A DNA stretch of 5,741 nt from an uncultured Eubacteriales bacterium. Its GTDB lineage: Bacteria > Bacillota > Clostridia > Christensenellales > Borkfalkiaceae. The notes under the pieces are model-generated. The model searched no databases, was not told where the DNA came from, and was given only the letters and a program-made list of their open reading frames with translations. Position numbers and translations under genes: made by a program. How positions within the stretch are numbered: the first letter of the stretch is position 1; every line of letters begins with the position of its first letter. The DNA is taken from positions 1 through 5,741 of the forward strand of contig CAJLLH010000085.1 of assembly GCA_905207385.1 (NCBI GenBank). Direction: 5' to 3'. Below, piece after piece: positions 4,827-5,741 of the stretch.

Positions 4827-5741
4827 TCAAATAGTCGAAACTACAGTATAAACGGTGAAATTTCCATCAGTACCACTTTCTTCAACTATACAGTTCTGGC
4901 GCAGATAAGACTGCCCTCTACCTTCCCCATCAGTTTCAGGATTAAAACCAACAAATGTGCCGCCATAAATTTTAACACCTGCACGACCGTTAAAATAGCC
5001 ATTAGCATCATGGGAATCAAATGTAGCGTCAACGCAATTAACTATAGTCCATACATAGTCAATAGCTTCAGGAGCAGCAGCATAGCTTTCAGCAAATTTA
5101 AATGTTCCTCCAGCTATATTCAACTGACCGTTAGTTACTTGTATAGCTGTAGGTGCCCCTGTAAAAGTACCATCGTTAATTGTTACTGTTCCAAGCACGT
5201 TAATAGCATAAGCGCCTTTTTCGCCAACTTCGGTATCGACCACGCCGTTTCCATTAACAGTCAATGTTCCAATAACAGAGAAAATTACAGGATTCCAAGT
5301 AGAGTAGTCTATAATCTCCTCATTAGTTAAAGAAATAACTTTTCCGTTTAACTCAAGAGTTTTTTTCGCACTGAAAGGTATTTTGATTAACACTTCAAGC
5401 TCGCTAGTAGTTTCACGAACAACGGGAACAGCTATATCGTTTCCAAGTACAACTGTGGAAGTACCAGTAGCTTCAAGAGCTGCCTTAAGCTCTTCAGCGG
5501 TAGATACAATAAAAATACCTTCAGGAGCATTTATCTGTACCTTACTAGTTTCTGTAGACTTAAGAACACCGTCAATATTGCCCTGCATTTTATCGTATGT
5601 AGCCTTATCAAATGTAAGAGTTGCGCCATTTGCCTCTGTGGCATTACCCCAAATATAGATTGCGGGAACCTCTTCATTATTGGAAATCAACTCGCAATTT
5701 TCAAGAGTTACATTTGCAGCATACTGATACGATTTGGTGTG
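4827..5741 (-). CDS. C-terminal part of a beta-strand repeat (beta-helix-like) surface-type protein, N-terminus off the window
   Basis: The frame is open from the right edge to a TGA at 4829-4827, giving 304 visible residues. A TTG at 5690 is not taken as the start because coding continues upstream (VTLENCEL precedes it). Numbered from the window edge, a beta-helix-like turn (LENCEL) begins the fragment. A TAEEL-type segment (about 76-107) resembles part of the neighbouring exported protein. A ladder of short strands follows: GTLTVNG, GTVTINDGTF, GQLNIAGGTF and GVKIYGGTF. It ends with the GGTFVGFNP motif (about 260-268) and a small closing strand YTVV. This end recalls repeat-rich hypothetical surface proteins of gut bacteria, a comparison made from memory. 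No anchor motif or catalytic residues are recognised. Whether it also has a SipW-type signal cannot be seen. It lies 86 bp upstream of the SipW-dependent gene, on the same strand, and probably belongs to the same locus. Confidence 0.85.
   Translation of the reverse strand, partial: HTKSYQYAANVTLENCELISNNEEVPAIYIWGNATEANGATLTFDKATYDKMQGNIDGVLKSTETSKVQINAPEGIFIVSTAEELKAALEATGTSTVVLGNDIAVPVVRETTSELEVLIKIPFSAKKTLELNGKVISLTNEEIIDYSTWNPVIFSVIGTLTVNGNGVVDTEVGEKGAYAINVLGTVTINDGTFTGAPTAIQVTNGQLNIAGGTFKFAESYAAAPEAIDYVWTIVNCVDATFDSHDANGYFNGRAGVKIYGGTFVGFNPETDGEGRGQSYLRQNCIVEESGTDGNFTVYTVVSTI

Noticed and set aside
4827..5690. TTG at 5690 as the true start of the rightmost gene
   Set aside because: The same frame stays open to the window edge and encodes beta-helix-like residues upstream of the TTG, and the TTG-start product would lack any signal peptide. 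The gene is a partial, cut by the window.

Overview
The window looks like part of a Bacillota (Clostridia-type) chromosome. The evidence is a SipW-type signal peptidase beside a SipW-dependent exported protein, AGGAG-like ribosome binding sites, a textbook sigma-A promoter and compact intrinsic terminators. Base composition is intermediate. The species cannot be named from this sequence. Every gene lies on the minus strand, so transcription runs from right to left.

Right and centre (about 1470-5741) hold an export locus. It starts with the C-terminal 304 residues of a beta-strand-rich, repeat-containing surface-type protein whose start is off the window. After 86 bp comes a 712-residue exported protein. 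It has a SipW-type signal sequence, a TasA/camelysin-like N-terminal domain and then two blocks of right-handed beta-helix repeats. After a further 168 bp carrying a perfect 10-bp GC hairpin comes a signal peptidase of the ER/archaeal (SipW) type, with a Ser/His active site, two membrane segments and an unusual coiled-coil tail. A long hairpin about 115 nt past its stop probably ends or protects the transcript. The likely logic is that the peptidase is the dedicated processing enzyme for the beta-helix protein(s), which are then released or assembled outside the cell.

Left (about 160-1360) is a separate two-gene operon. It is driven by a promoter that matches consensus exactly (TTGACA, 17 bp, TATAAT). 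It encodes a LOG-family nucleoside-monophosphate phosphoribohydrolase-like protein and, 10 nt later, a low-molecular-weight protein tyrosine phosphatase with a GTG start. A strong intrinsic terminator follows the phosphatase stop immediately.

The first 160 bases hold no gene that can be supported. At the extreme left edge there may be the second arm of a terminator for a plus-strand gene outside the window. No tRNA, rRNA, CRISPR array, insertion sequence or attachment site was seen.
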